Assembly: GCA_021835025.1 (NCBI GenBank)
Contig: JAKBQY010000014.1
Location: 62,001-126,000, forward strand
DNA from: Thermoplasmata archaeon
Lineage (GTDB): Archaea; Thermoplasmatota; Thermoplasmata; Thermoplasmatales; Thermoplasmataceae
Direction of reading: 5' to 3'
DNA: 64,000 nucleotides
Shown here: positions 16,844-26,677 of the stretch, one piece after another
How the letters are laid out: the number at the start of each line of letters is the position of its first letter
Position numbering within the stretch: the first letter of the stretch is position 1
Made by a program: the position numbers and the translations under genes
Notes under the pieces: model-generated
The model's input: the letters and a program-made list of their open reading frames with translations, nothing else
Told to the model about the DNA's origin: nothing
The model's database searches: none

Positions 16844-17797
16844 TCAATCAGTCTGCGATTCTTGTGATTTTTTTGCTAATGTTTTTTTGCCCCTTACTTT
16901 ATTTAAGTTTTTATTTGCCTTTTTCCAATCCCTATCAAATTTATCTCTAATTCTTGATATAATCTGATGTTTTTTAATTATTATGCCAATTTCACGGTTT
17001 TTATTGAGGCTGGATTTTGTGAAATTTTCTGACCCTATAAAAACCTCCTTTGCTCCTATAATTGCCTTTGCATGAATATAAATTTTTTCTGGATTCATAT
17101 ATTTGATTTTAACTCCACTTTTTGATAATTCCTTCAGATTTTTAACATCAGTTGATGACACACTTGCAGGTACTATTATTTTTACCTTCTTTCCAAGTTT
17201 TTTAAACTCATTCAGAACTTCATCATCATCTCCCATTTCTTCCGTCTCTACCTTCACCTTCTTCTGCCTAGAAATAAAATCTCTGATATCATTTCCTGAG
17301 CCAGGTGATATTATAAGGTTATCCCCTGAAACTTCACCTGCGTCTTTATTTTCCCAGTCGGATAAAAAAACATCCTTTAAAGATTCTATAACGTTTTTCT
17401 CCGTTGTAATTACGCCATATTCCCTATTTTTTTTAAATGCCGCCTCTGTAAGATTCAGAGTTCCTATATTTCCTGCATTATCCGTGACCATATATTTTGC
17501 ATGGTCAAAAACGTTGGGTTTTTCAAATCTTGCTGGGGCTATTTTCACCCTTGCACCGGTATCCCTTAATAGTTTTATTTCATCCTCCGTGCCATCACTT
17601 CCATTTATTCCATAGGGTCTTCCATCCACAATAATTCTTAAATCAATGTCCGTTTTTGCCTTATTTTTTATTTCCTCTATGATGTTCTTATCGTCAATCA
17701 GATAATAATTCATATAAAGAAATTTTTTGCTGTTCCTGATAAAGTCAACAATAGGTTTATACCCCGATTGTGGTTCCATATAAAATCTGTACTTCAT
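16844..17797 (-). CDS. Phospholipase-D-like protein with two HKD motifs
   Basis: A 317-residue member of the PLD superfamily. The two catalytic half-sites are HAKYMVTDNAGN with the following GTLNLTE near residue 98, and HAKAIIGAKE with GSENFTKSS near 243. Both have the H-x-K pattern followed by the G/S-N motif needed for a complete active site. The family covers phospholipases, cardiolipin-type synthases and nucleases (Nuc/Zucchini-like). With no membrane segment and a Lys/Arg-rich C-terminus (GKKTLAKKSQES), a nuclease is at least as likely as a lipid enzyme. Confidence 0.85.
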   Translation of the reverse strand: MKYRFYMEPQSGYKPIVDFIRNSKKFLYMNYYLIDDKNIIEEIKNKAKTDIDLRIIVDGRPYGINGSDGTEDEIKLLRDTGARVKIAPARFEKPNVFDHAKYMVTDNAGNIGTLNLTEAAFKKNREYGVITTEKNVIESLKDVFLSDWENKDAGEVSGDNLIISPGSGNDIRDFISRQKKVKVETEEMGDDDEVLNEFKKLGKKVKIIVPASVSSTDVKNLKELSKSGVKIKYMNPEKIYIHAKAIIGAKEVFIGSENFTKSSLNKNREIGIIIKKHQIISRIRDKFDRDWKKANKNLNKVRGKKTLAKKSQESQTD

Positions 17798-17915
17798 ATA
17801 CTAATATGATAATTATTAAATATTAAATTTTCGTTTTTCCGACATTGTCATATTTATCTATATATTTAAATAAATATAGTAAAAAACCATATACAAGATT
17901 AAATTATGCCTATAC

Positions 17916-19073
17916 ATGGGATCATTGGATTTAATAAGAAAATATGATGAATACCGTGAATCAACCCTGAACTTACAGGCATCGGAAAATGTACTGAGTC
18001 CTAATGCAAAAAAAGCACTATCATCAGATATGGCATCAAGATATTCACTTTTTGTTAATGGGTATAATGCATATGGTGGAACAAAGTACTTCGATGAATT
18101 AATTGAATTTAATGAAAAAAATATCAAAAAACTATTTAATGCCATGTTCTGTGAATCAAGACCATTAAGTGGCCACATTTCTGCTGAAATTTCACTGTTA
18201 TCACTTCTTCAAGATAACAGAAAAATAATGGCAATTTCAGATGAAAATGGGGGATATCCGGGATATTTTCACAACAACCTGGAAAAAATGTTTGATTTTA
18301 ATTCATATGAAATTCCATATAATAATTTTTCAATAGATTATGAGTTATTATCCCGAAAGGTAAAGGAAACCAAACCTTCAATAATTGTACTTGGCCAATC
18401 GCTATTCATAAGAGGATACAATATGAAAATCATTCGTGAGATCGCTGATAAAAATAACACAAAAATAATCTACGATGGATCACATGTTTTAGGATTGATA
18501 GCCGGTTCAGCATTTCAAACTGATGCATTAAAGTATTCGGATATACTTCTTGGATCAACACACAAAACATTCTTCGGACCTCAAGGCGGTATCATACTCA
18601 CAAACAATGAGGAGATATACGAAAAAATAGAAGAAAATATAGTATTTAAAACAATGGATAATTTCAATTTATCAAGGTATGGGGCCTTATCTGTATCTGT
18701 TGAGGAAATGCTCAGTTATGGAAAGGAATATGCTGAAAATGTCGTTAAAAATTCCAAAAATCTTGCAAAAGAATTATTGAACTCTGGATTCGGGCTTTAT
18801 TATGGATCAGAAAAAACGGAAACGCATCAGATACTTCTTGACCTGAATTTCCTAAAGGAAAAAAACTATGATTTCCTTTCCTTCTCAAAACTGATGGAGG
18901 ATAATAAAATAATAATAGATCGTTTTGGGAGGGTAGGCGTGCAGGAAATTACAAGATATGGCTTAAATGATATGAAAAAAATTGCAGAGATTTTTAATGG
19001 TATATACAATAAGTTAAATATATCAGATGAAATTAATGATATAATAGCAAAAAAGAAGCTTAAATACTGGTGA
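17916..19073 (+). CDS. glyA: Serine hydroxymethyltransferase
   Basis: A 385-residue PLP enzyme that interconverts serine and glycine, delivering a one-carbon unit to a pterin/folate carrier. The PLP lysine is in GSTHKTFFGPQGG near residue 216. Upstream, IIYDGSHVLGL carries the PLP-nitrogen aspartate. NLQASENVLSP and YAYGGTKYFDE-type substrate loops are at the N-terminus. It is about 30-40 residues shorter than bacterial SHMT, as is common in archaea. The four-CBS gene follows after six bases, so they are co-transcribed. TATA-like TTTAAATAAATATAG lies 45-50 bases upstream. Confidence 0.9.
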   Translation: MGSLDLIRKYDEYRESTLNLQASENVLSPNAKKALSSDMASRYSLFVNGYNAYGGTKYFDELIEFNEKNIKKLFNAMFCESRPLSGHISAEISLLSLLQDNRKIMAISDENGGYPGYFHNNLEKMFDFNSYEIPYNNFSIDYELLSRKVKETKPSIIVLGQSLFIRGYNMKIIREIADKNNTKIIYDGSHVLGLIAGSAFQTDALKYSDILLGSTHKTFFGPQGGIILTNNEEIYEKIEENIVFKTMDNFNLSRYGALSVSVEEMLSYGKEYAENVVKNSKNLAKELLNSGFGLYYGSEKTETHQILLDLNFLKEKNYDFLSFSKLMEDNKIIIDRFGRVGVQEITRYGLNDMKKIAEIFNGIYNKLNISDEINDIIAKKKLKYW

Positions 19074-19079
19074 TAAAAA

Positions 19080-20159
19080 ATGGAAATAAACGAGATTATG
19101 ACAAAGGACGTAATAACAATAGATAGGGATGCAAAAATTTCTGAAGCCATTGCAAAAATGAATGATAATTATGTACAGCAACTTCCTATAATGGATGGCA
19201 AGAAATATATAGCCATGTTAACATATAAAAACATTCTTAGAAGGGGCAGTATCAGAACAAATTCAAAAGTTTTCAATTTTTCTATAAATACACCAAAAGT
19301 TAGTGAAAAAGCAGATGTTATGGAAGCAGTAAAGCTTATCAGGGAAAGCGGCTTAAATGGGCTTCCAGTTGTGAATAAGGATCATATTGCCGGTATTATA
19401 ACAAGAACGGACATTATCAAAAACATAGATAAAATAGTAAAAAACGCTTCAACAATAAAGAATTATAATATAATGAATTCCGATGTTGTTACCGTTGATA
19501 CACAAAATGATATCGAATCGGCATCCGACAAAATAAAGATGCTTGATGAATATGAAATACCTGTGACGCAGAATGATAGGCTTGTGGGCATACTGAGATC
19601 CAGGGAAATTTTAAATAACATTATTGCTGAAAAAGAAAAAATAAGCTATGGAGAATACACATCTGGCAAATTCAAAATAGAGATCAAGGTATCATCTTTA
19701 ATGGACTCCCCAGTATATTCGGATGAGGATTCAAACATTATTGAAATATCAACGCTTTTAATAAAGAACGGTTTACACATAATCCCAATTGTTGACAAAA
19801 ACATGAAGGTAACAGGAATCATCGGCATATCTGATATAATCAATATCATAGAATATGGTGAGGAGGAGGGATTCTATATTGAAGTTTCTGGTTTAAATAC
19901 AGAGGATCGGGATTTATACGATATAACCTATTTCATGTCGGATAAATTTATATCAAATATTTCAAGAATAATTGGAAACAATGGAAAATTGACCCTCAAC
20001 ATACGAAAATATAAAACAGATGGAAGGGGAAAATATTCAGTAAGAACCAAATTAATCACGCCAAAAATCCATATGGAAAGGGATGACAGCGATTACAATT
20101 ATGGAAAATGCCTCAGCAGAATTTTGAAAAACTATGAATCGTCAATAAAGGAAAAGTAA
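19080..20159 (+). CDS. Protein with four CBS domains
   Basis: A 359-residue soluble protein made of four CBS repeats. Each opens with a D/V-ITI or V-T/S-V strand and ends in a GIITR/GIIGISDI-type motif: IMTKDVITIDRDAKISEA at 6, PKVSEKADVMEAVKLIRE near 77, MNSDVVTVDTQNDIESA near 133, and MDSPVYSDEDSNIIEIS near 207. A C-terminal beta/alpha segment of about 90 residues follows. CBS pairs bind AMP/ATP/SAM-type ligands and act as energy or metabolite sensors. No catalytic domain is attached. Its coupling to glyA hints at sensing in one-carbon metabolism, but that is inference. Confidence 0.85.
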   Translation: MEINEIMTKDVITIDRDAKISEAIAKMNDNYVQQLPIMDGKKYIAMLTYKNILRRGSIRTNSKVFNFSINTPKVSEKADVMEAVKLIRESGLNGLPVVNKDHIAGIITRTDIIKNIDKIVKNASTIKNYNIMNSDVVTVDTQNDIESASDKIKMLDEYEIPVTQNDRLVGILRSREILNNIIAEKEKISYGEYTSGKFKIEIKVSSLMDSPVYSDEDSNIIEISTLLIKNGLHIIPIVDKNMKVTGIIGISDIINIIEYGEEEGFYIEVSGLNTEDRDLYDITYFMSDKFISNISRIIGNNGKLTLNIRKYKTDGRGKYSVRTKLITPKIHMERDDSDYNYGKCLSRILKNYESSIKEK

Positions 20160-20173
20160 ATCAAAATTTTTAA

Positions 20174-22558
20174 TCACTTATTTCTTGAAATAAGATCACT
20201 GTAAATTCCCAAATACTCCATTCCCTTTTTTATTCCCCTGCTTATTTCCCTAAACTCCATTTTTTTCAATTTTTCGCCTATTTCAGCTCTATGCATCAAT
20301 CCAATATATGGAACCATGGACTCAACAACCGTTGATGAATATCCAGAACCGGCAAAAATTGATTGTATTTTGTTTATTATTTCCTCAAAATTGTTGTAAA
20401 GATATTCTCTTGCCTCGGGATTAAGTGATGCCGTAATATAAAATATCATTGAATCCTGAAGTTTGATTTTATGATTGTTTATGAGTTCTTTTACTCTTTC
20501 AAAGTTTTCTTCCCCCTTAAGCCAGGACATTGCACGAATGATTTTTACTTTATCCTCATCGTTGTTGAACTCGGATAAAAGGTGTTCAAGTTTATCTAAA
20601 TCATTTGTATGTATGGCGTATGATGTCAAAATGGCTGATCGCATATCCGGATCTATATTAGAGATATTATCTATCTTGCTGTATAACTCTTTGGCATAAT
20701 CCATGTCAAGTACAGAAAGTCTGTATGACAGTACATCCCTTAAAATAGAAAGGTTCATCTCTTCATTTTCCTCTTTCTCGCCAAGTTTTGAAAGTATATC
20801 CCTTAAAAGATTAATTGAAAAACTCCTCAATTTTTTATGATCGGGCATCAACAAGTTCAATTCAAATAACTCATTTGCTATTTCATGATTTACCATATGC
20901 CTGCCGGCATTGGCAACCTGTGATGCAATTTCAATATATCTCTCAATATCTATTTTCCCTGATAACAAAAACGAAAAATAATCATTTATAACTCCCCAGA
21001 GATCCTTGTCTGTAAGTTTATCTTGATTGTTGATTATATTTCTATACAGATTTTCTGAGTATAAAACCCTGTAAAAACCCGATTCATCATCATTGAGTTT
21101 AATGAACTCTGAACTGTATGGTACTTCCATCTTTTTATTATTAAATAATATTGATCTCATTTCATTATTATATTTAATGGTCAGGGGAATTTTCCATAGA
21201 TTTTCTCCTTCCTTTCCATTTAGCAAGAATCTTGATTGTTCCATAACTATTTTTGTATCCTCTTCCCTTACAGTAATAAGTGGATATCCCACCTGCCTAA
21301 TGAATGATCCCATAACTTCCCTTACTGGAAGATCAGAAACCTTGCCCATGAATTCCCATAAATCGGACCCTTCTGCATTTCTATACTTGAAATTTTCAAG
21401 ATATAAATTGATGCCTTTTCTAAATACATCGTCTGTAATAAATGCATTGATCATTCTAAGAATACTGCCGCCCTTTCCATAGCTTATCTCATCAAAAATC
21501 TGGGATATGTCATCTGGCGATTTTACTTCCACCTCTATTGGGTGCGAGTTTTCCAAGGAATCCCCGGTCAATGCCTTTGAAGTTTCTGTTATCAGAAAAT
21601 CAGAGAACATATCATAATCTGGATATAGTTTATCAATGGTCTTATATGACATAAATGTGGCAAAACTTTCATTTAGCCAAAGGTCATTCCACCATTCCAT
21701 TGTAACAAGGTCTCCAAACCACTGGTGTGCCAGTTCATGGGCTATGACCATTGCTATTATTCTTTTAGCCGAGGTGCTTGTTGATGAATCCATATTTAAA
21801 TATATTTCCCTGAAGGTTATTGCGCCCCAGTTTTCCATGGCACCCGCTGCAAATTCCGGAACTGAGACCAAATGTTCTTTTAGCAGTGGATATTTTATCT
21901 TAAAATAATCTTCATAGAATTCTATTGATTTTTTTCCTATTTCCAGGGGGTAATCGGACGCTGTTAGATGTCCTTTGGGTGCAAGCAATATCAATTTCTT
22001 ATTGCCATCCAGGTCAATGGATTTTTCCTCGAATTTGCCAATCCCAAGATAGAGTAAATAGGTTGACATCCTTGGAGTCTGTAAAAATTTGACCTTTTTC
22101 CTCCCATTGTTTTGGACGCTTTCTATCGGCATGTTTGAAACTGCATCAAGGCTAGTGTCAATTGTAACTGTTATATCAAATGTGGATTTATATGCGGGAT
22201 TATCTATGCACAGAAATAATTTTCTTGCACCGGTGGGTTCAAATTGTGTAGTAATCATAAAGCCGTCATTTAGTTTAGCAACATATATGCCTTCGAGTTC
22301 AGTAGATATGCTCCCTGTAAAATCTATTTCAACCACAGCATCCGATGTTATTATTCCATCGACAATTATTTCATGTTCATCCCTGTACTCTTTATATCCC
22401 TTTATGTTTTTATTTACTGTTATTTTTTTAATATTGTGATTCACTGAATTTAAAATCAATTTTTCTTCATTTCCCCGGATTTTTATTATTTCATGGCATT
22501 TATATGTAAAATCCATGCTATTTATATCTATATCCAGATTATAATTTATAATGTCCAT
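20174..22558 (-). CDS. M1-family zinc aminopeptidase (tricorn-interacting-factor F2/F3 type)
   Basis: A 794-residue cytosolic peptidase. The exopeptidase motif GAMENWGAITFRE and the zinc motif HELAHQWFGDLVTMEWWNDLWLNE are complete (HExxH-x18-E). The N-terminal beta domain, thermolysin-like centre and alpha-helical C-terminal half match the length of Thermoplasma F2 and F3 (about 780 residues). In that system the factors trim peptides released by proteasome and tricorn to free amino acids. No tricorn gene is nearby. Its promoter region is shared with the divergent sua5 gene. Confidence 0.94.
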   Translation of the reverse strand: MDIINYNLDIDINSMDFTYKCHEIIKIRGNEEKLILNSVNHNIKKITVNKNIKGYKEYRDEHEIIVDGIITSDAVVEIDFTGSISTELEGIYVAKLNDGFMITTQFEPTGARKLFLCIDNPAYKSTFDITVTIDTSLDAVSNMPIESVQNNGRKKVKFLQTPRMSTYLLYLGIGKFEEKSIDLDGNKKLILLAPKGHLTASDYPLEIGKKSIEFYEDYFKIKYPLLKEHLVSVPEFAAGAMENWGAITFREIYLNMDSSTSTSAKRIIAMVIAHELAHQWFGDLVTMEWWNDLWLNESFATFMSYKTIDKLYPDYDMFSDFLITETSKALTGDSLENSHPIEVEVKSPDDISQIFDEISYGKGGSILRMINAFITDDVFRKGINLYLENFKYRNAEGSDLWEFMGKVSDLPVREVMGSFIRQVGYPLITVREEDTKIVMEQSRFLLNGKEGENLWKIPLTIKYNNEMRSILFNNKKMEVPYSSEFIKLNDDESGFYRVLYSENLYRNIINNQDKLTDKDLWGVINDYFSFLLSGKIDIERYIEIASQVANAGRHMVNHEIANELFELNLLMPDHKKLRSFSINLLRDILSKLGEKEENEEMNLSILRDVLSYRLSVLDMDYAKELYSKIDNISNIDPDMRSAILTSYAIHTNDLDKLEHLLSEFNNDEDKVKIIRAMSWLKGEENFERVKELINNHKIKLQDSMIFYITASLNPEAREYLYNNFEEIINKIQSIFAGSGYSSTVVESMVPYIGLMHRAEIGEKLKKMEFREISRGIKKGMEYLGIYSDLISRNK

Positions 22559-22636
22559 ATATCTATATTAGATGGTATATTATAATTTTTGCCAAATATT
22601 TTTATGCTTATATATTATTATTGAATATAGAATAAA

Positions 22637-23686
22637 ATGACATTAGTAATAGATATTAATAAGGATAATTTCAATAATGCCATAAATACCGCATCAGAAA
22701 TAATAAAAGGTGGAGGTACAGTGGTATTCCCAACGGAAACAGTATATGGACTTGGTGCCGATGCTCTATCTTCGGAAGCCTGCGGGAAAATATTCCAGGC
22801 AAAGAAAAGGCCTGCTGATAATCCATTAATAGTCCATGTTTCAAATTTTGATATGGTAAAACAGGTAGCGGAAATAAATGACGATTTGCTGATAAAAATG
22901 AGAAAAATATGGCCAGGCCCCCTGACCCTGCTCCTTAAAAAGAAAAAAATTGTTCCAGATGTCGTAACATCAAATATGGATACTGTATGCATAAGATTTC
23001 CAGATAATGAAATAGCCCTGGCCCTTATAGAAAAAACCGGCCCAATTGCTGCACCTAGCGCAAACATAGCAACGAAACCATCCATAGTTGATTCCTCAGA
23101 CGCGATAAAGGAACTTGATGGGCGGGTGGATGCAATAATAAATGCAGGCAGGGTTAAATATGGTGTTGAATCGACAATACTTGATGTTACATGTTCTCCA
23201 TATGAATTGCTGAGGCCCGGTGCCTTTTCTCTGGAAGATATTAAAAAACTTCTTGGGGATGTACATATTGATTCTGTGGCCTGGGGTTACAAAGAATCGA
23301 GCAAAGCACTGACGCCTGGCATGAAATACAGGCATTATGCACCCTCAAAAAAACTGATTTTAATAGAAAACAATCAAAAATTCCAGGAATTCGTTCAATC
23401 AGATTTATCAATGGACTTTATTGCCCTGTGCTCCATGGAAAATGCCGCATATGCAAAATACGACAAATTCATACTTGGAAATGATATTTATGAGGTTGCC
23501 CACAACCTGTTCTACTATTTCAGAATGCTGGATTCAAGCGATAAAAAATTTGGTGTAATCCAATCTTTTCCAGAAAACGGCATGGGTTTTGGCGTGATGA
23601 ATAGAATAAGAAAAGCAAGCTATTCGATTATAAAGGATAAAGAAAATATAGATAATATAAATAATGTATTGAATGAATACAGATAA
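22637..23686 (+). CDS. sua5: Threonylcarbamoyl-AMP synthase Sua5
   Basis: A 349-residue enzyme forming threonylcarbamoyl-AMP from threonine, bicarbonate and ATP, the first step of tRNA t6A37 synthesis. The YrdC core has VVFPTETVYGLGADAL near residue 32 and AKKRPADNPLIVHV near 55. The extra C-terminal Sua5 domain (from about 210) makes this the archaeal/eukaryotic long form. Its partner complex KEOPS is represented in the window by Pcc1 at 28131. The acetyltransferase gene overlaps its end by 14 bases. Confidence 0.93.
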   Translation: MTLVIDINKDNFNNAINTASEIIKGGGTVVFPTETVYGLGADALSSEACGKIFQAKKRPADNPLIVHVSNFDMVKQVAEINDDLLIKMRKIWPGPLTLLLKKKKIVPDVVTSNMDTVCIRFPDNEIALALIEKTGPIAAPSANIATKPSIVDSSDAIKELDGRVDAIINAGRVKYGVESTILDVTCSPYELLRPGAFSLEDIKKLLGDVHIDSVAWGYKESSKALTPGMKYRHYAPSKKLILIENNQKFQEFVQSDLSMDFIALCSMENAAYAKYDKFILGNDIYEVAHNLFYYFRMLDSSDKKFGVIQSFPENGMGFGVMNRIRKASYSIIKDKENIDNINNVLNEYR

Positions 23687-24581
23687 TTATAAGATAAGGT
23701 GGGATTTAATTCTAAAAAAGGAAATAGACTATTTATCCAAAAAATATCCCGATATAGACGTAAAAAATAATTACACTAGCATTATAAATCAACTTACAGA
23801 GAATAAACTGAAATCTAAAATAATAATCAATAAAAATGAATTTATAGGATATGCCTATGTTATGAAGTCATCGGAAAAAAATGACCGTTTGTATGCTGAC
23901 GTTGGATTTGCCTCACGTAAAAAAATAAATGAGGAACGATTAAAAACTTTTTTTGACTGGCTCATAGATATGTCAAAAAAGGAAAAGAAAAAAATACTAT
24001 TAAATCCCATATTTAATGGTAATGAATTGTCCGATAAATATTTAATAAACAGTGGATTTAAAAAGATGACCAGAAAAAAAATGTCAGTAAACCTCGAAAA
24101 TTATACATATAAAACAATTAATACAGACTATGAAATATCAGGTATCAAAAATGTGAATGAAGCCCTGTATGCCGATGCCGAATATGAATCATTTAAATAT
24201 TCTTCTGATAAGTTTTTATTCAGCAATATACGGGAAGATAGAATAAACTCCGTAAAAAATCTTTTAAATGGGGAATATGGAAAAATAATAGAAGATGCAT
24301 CAATAATTTTAAAAAATAAGGGAAGAATAATAGCAGGCATTTTGTCATCGCAGATAAGTTTCGATAAGGCATTTATCGTCTCTATTTTTGTTAAAAAAGA
24401 ACATAGAAAAAAAGGAACTGGCAAATATCTTCTTTTTTCCGTTATGAATCGTTTAAAGGCCCTGGCGTTCAAACAGGCATTTTTATGGGTAAATAATAAT
24501 AATTTTGCCGTGGATTTTTATTTGAAATCGGGGTTTGTTTTTGAGGATTATCCAAATGAGGTGATTTATTTTTATAAATAA
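23673..24581 (+). CDS. GNAT-family acetyltransferase
   Basis: A 302-residue protein with two GNAT-like halves. The N-terminal half is degenerate. The C-terminal half has a clear acetyl-CoA site (IFVKKEHRKKGTGKYLLF near residue 244) and the typical ending ...NNNFAVDFYLKSGF. The substrate is unknown. It overlaps sua5 by 14 bases in a different frame, so translation is coupled. A link to tRNA or ribosomal-protein modification is possible but not shown. Confidence 0.82.
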   Translation: MNTDNYKIRWDLILKKEIDYLSKKYPDIDVKNNYTSIINQLTENKLKSKIIINKNEFIGYAYVMKSSEKNDRLYADVGFASRKKINEERLKTFFDWLIDMSKKEKKKILLNPIFNGNELSDKYLINSGFKKMTRKKMSVNLENYTYKTINTDYEISGIKNVNEALYADAEYESFKYSSDKFLFSNIREDRINSVKNLLNGEYGKIIEDASIILKNKGRIIAGILSSQISFDKAFIVSIFVKKEHRKKGTGKYLLFSVMNRLKALAFKQAFLWVNNNNFAVDFYLKSGFVFEDYPNEVIYFYK

Positions 24582-24672
24582 ATATTATTTTTTATAGCAA
24601 TTTTTGTAAATATTTAAAACCTATAAATTCAAAAATAAAAAAAATTTAAATTTGTGTATAACTTATCAAATC

Positions 24673-25617
24673 ATGAATATATTTGAAATATCATTTATTT
24701 TTTTATTTTCGGTAACATTTATTTATGCAATAATAAAACAAAGTGAAACGTTTAAAGTTAAATTCATTATTTCAATACCAATTTTAATTCTTATATATTA
24801 TTTCACCAAATCTGTAATTTTTCTTCCAATATATTTGTTTTCCCTTATATCTGCAACATACCTTTACACGGTTTTCTTCTATATACCATTCGCATTTGAT
24901 ACGGTCCTTATTTTGATCACGCTTTTTGACCATATTTTACCATTAAGAATAACTGTATTATCAATTTCATCAGCCATTTTATTATCCATGTTCCTCGATA
25001 AAAATATAAAAAAATATGGTATAGAGAATGAAAAACAAAAGGGCAAGAATATAAAAATAGAAACGTATAGGGATTATTTCCAGATATTTACTGGAGTGAT
25101 TACAATAATTTTATTTTTAACCTTTGGCAAAACGGGAAAATTAATTGTACTTTTTGCAGTTTTAATCATTTACCTTTTTGGTAATATTCTATATTTAAAC
25201 AGAGACTATAGGATTACAAATATTGTTTACAGGATGGAGAGGGAGGATACCAAACTTGGTCTCGGGTCTATGTATCTTGCTGCAGGATTTTTATTTGTAA
25301 TGGCTTTTGTACAATCGATAAATACCCTAATATTATCGGCATTTATAATTATGATAGGGGATTCGCTGGCAACAATACTGGGGATGAAAATAAAGGGTAA
25401 AAAATTGTTTTACAATAAGCGAAAATCCTGGGCCGGTTTTTTTTCAATGCTTATTCCATCATTTATATTCGGAATTTTTATTATATTTTATTTATATTCA
25501 TTGATATATTCTATGGTTTCCACATTTTCTGAAAGTATCTCCAACAAGATTGCAGACGATAATGTAACAATTCCTGTATCTATTGTGATAATTCATTTTA
25601 TAATTTCTATGGTATGA
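24673..25617 (+). CDS. CTP-dependent lipid kinase / cytidylyltransferase-like membrane protein (SEC59/VTE5 type)
   Basis: A 314-residue integral membrane protein with about nine hydrophobic helices. The C-terminal region has GDSLATILGMKIKGKK and then KRKSWAGFFSML, the Gly-Asp ... Lys-Lys-Ser ... Gly pattern of dolichol/phytol kinases and related CTP-transferases. Such enzymes phosphorylate isoprenoid alcohols with CTP, so a role in archaeal lipid salvage or glycan carriers is plausible. I prefer the ATG at 24673, with a TATA-like element (AAATTTAAATTT) 25 bases upstream, over a TTG at 24652. Confidence 0.72.
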   Translation: MNIFEISFIFLFSVTFIYAIIKQSETFKVKFIISIPILILIYYFTKSVIFLPIYLFSLISATYLYTVFFYIPFAFDTVLILITLFDHILPLRITVLSISSAILLSMFLDKNIKKYGIENEKQKGKNIKIETYRDYFQIFTGVITIILFLTFGKTGKLIVLFAVLIIYLFGNILYLNRDYRITNIVYRMEREDTKLGLGSMYLAAGFLFVMAFVQSINTLILSAFIIMIGDSLATILGMKIKGKKLFYNKRKSWAGFFSMLIPSFIFGIFIIFYLYSLIYSMVSTFSESISNKIADDNVTIPVSIVIIHFIISMV

Positions 25618-25889
25618 GGTAGCATTCTCCCTTGCAAAATGGCACTTCTTGCACACAATTGTTAAAATATGGGTTTATCTGACATTTTTGTGAGTTCATT
25701 TAAATGATATTTGAAAAAATGACTTAAATTGCTGATTTATTTATAGGCTTGAAATATGAAAATTCAAAGATGGAGTACTCGCAATTAGCAGCATCCTCTC
25801 CAATGTTCCAAGAATATTAGAAAGTGAGCTACCCCTATGAAAGTGTGAAGAACCAAAATATAAATAGTGATATGTATTAAGGAAATAAA
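25618..25889. other. Intergenic before tRNA-Gly
   Basis: No gene is recognised. The sequence ACTTCTTGCACACAATTGTTAAAATA near 25646 resembles one near 29467 (ACTTCGCGCACACAATAGCTAAAATA). TATA-like AAAATATAAATAG lies about 35 bases before the tRNA. Confidence 0.4.
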
Positions 25890-25962
25890 GCGAGTGTGGT
25901 GTAGCCTGGTAACACGCGACCTTGCCAAGGTCATGCCCCGGGTCCAAATCCCGGCTCTCGCA
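25890..25962 (+). tRNA. tRNA-Gly (anticodon GCC)
   Basis: 73 bases folding as a cloverleaf. The D arm is GTGTAGCCTGGTAACAC, the anticodon loop TTGCCAA gives GCC, and the T arm is CCGGGTCCAAATCCCGG. The acceptor GCGAGTG pairs with CTCTCGC with one apparent U-U mismatch at the sixth pair; the outer pair of the anticodon stem also looks weak. No CCA is encoded. A TATA-like element lies upstream. A decayed integrase gene follows within 60 bases, consistent with tRNA use as an integration site. Confidence 0.9.
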
Positions 25963-26021
25963 CATTTTAAACTGTCCATATCTCACATAAACATTTATAA
26001 AATATAATAAAATATAAAAAT

Positions 26022-26677
26022 ATGACGAGATATAAAATTACAGGATAACTTAAGTGAGTTCAGGGTTTTAATATATATTGGAAAATTACGGCCATTGGCG
26101 GAATTCTTAAAGGATAAATTCCTGGATCCATCGGAAGATGATTTAAAAGATTCGCTCGAATATTTTGAGAATAAAGGCAATGCACTGGCAACAATAGAAA
26201 TTCATAAGCAAACAATGAAAAAATTCTATTACTGGTATTTTAAAAATGATGAAAAATATAATAAAATATGTGGATGGATCAAAATAAGGAATAATGTTAA
26301 CAGGCATAAAAAGGCTGAGGATATGATTACCTATGATGAATATAATTCTATACTCGAGAATGTAAATTCACTCAGAGATAAGGCCTTAATTTCATTGTTT
26401 TATGACTCTGGATGCAGAATAGGGGAGATATTACCATTAAGGATCAGGGATGTTTCCATGGATGATAATGGCCTGAATCTTCATGTTGCTGGTAAAACTG
26501 GGGAAAGAATAGTTTTCATTATTGGAGATTCAATTGCATTCTTAAGGCAGTATTTGGAAGTATATAAATATAAAAACGATCCTGATTCTCCATTGTTTAT
26601 GGATTTTGAAAATAATACACCATTAAAATATGATGCCACAAGGAAAATGCTTAATAGGGCAGTTCAGAGAGTAGGAA
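26022..26677 (+). pseudogene. Tyrosine recombinase (integrase), 5' frameshift and 3' truncation
   Basis: The main frame encodes an archaeal XerA/integrase-like protein with an N-terminal core-binding domain. The first catalytic arginine is in SLFYDSGCRIGEILPLR and the conserved lysine region is VAGKTGERIV. The HxLRH box and catalytic tyrosine are missing. After RAVQRVGM near 26677 the sequence becomes the minus-strand start of a tnpB gene. At the 5' end an ATG at 26022 is out of frame with the continuing KLQDNLSEFRVLIYIGKLR segment, so a frameshift lies near 26030. It is therefore inactive. It begins 60 bases after tRNA-Gly. Confidence 0.82.
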
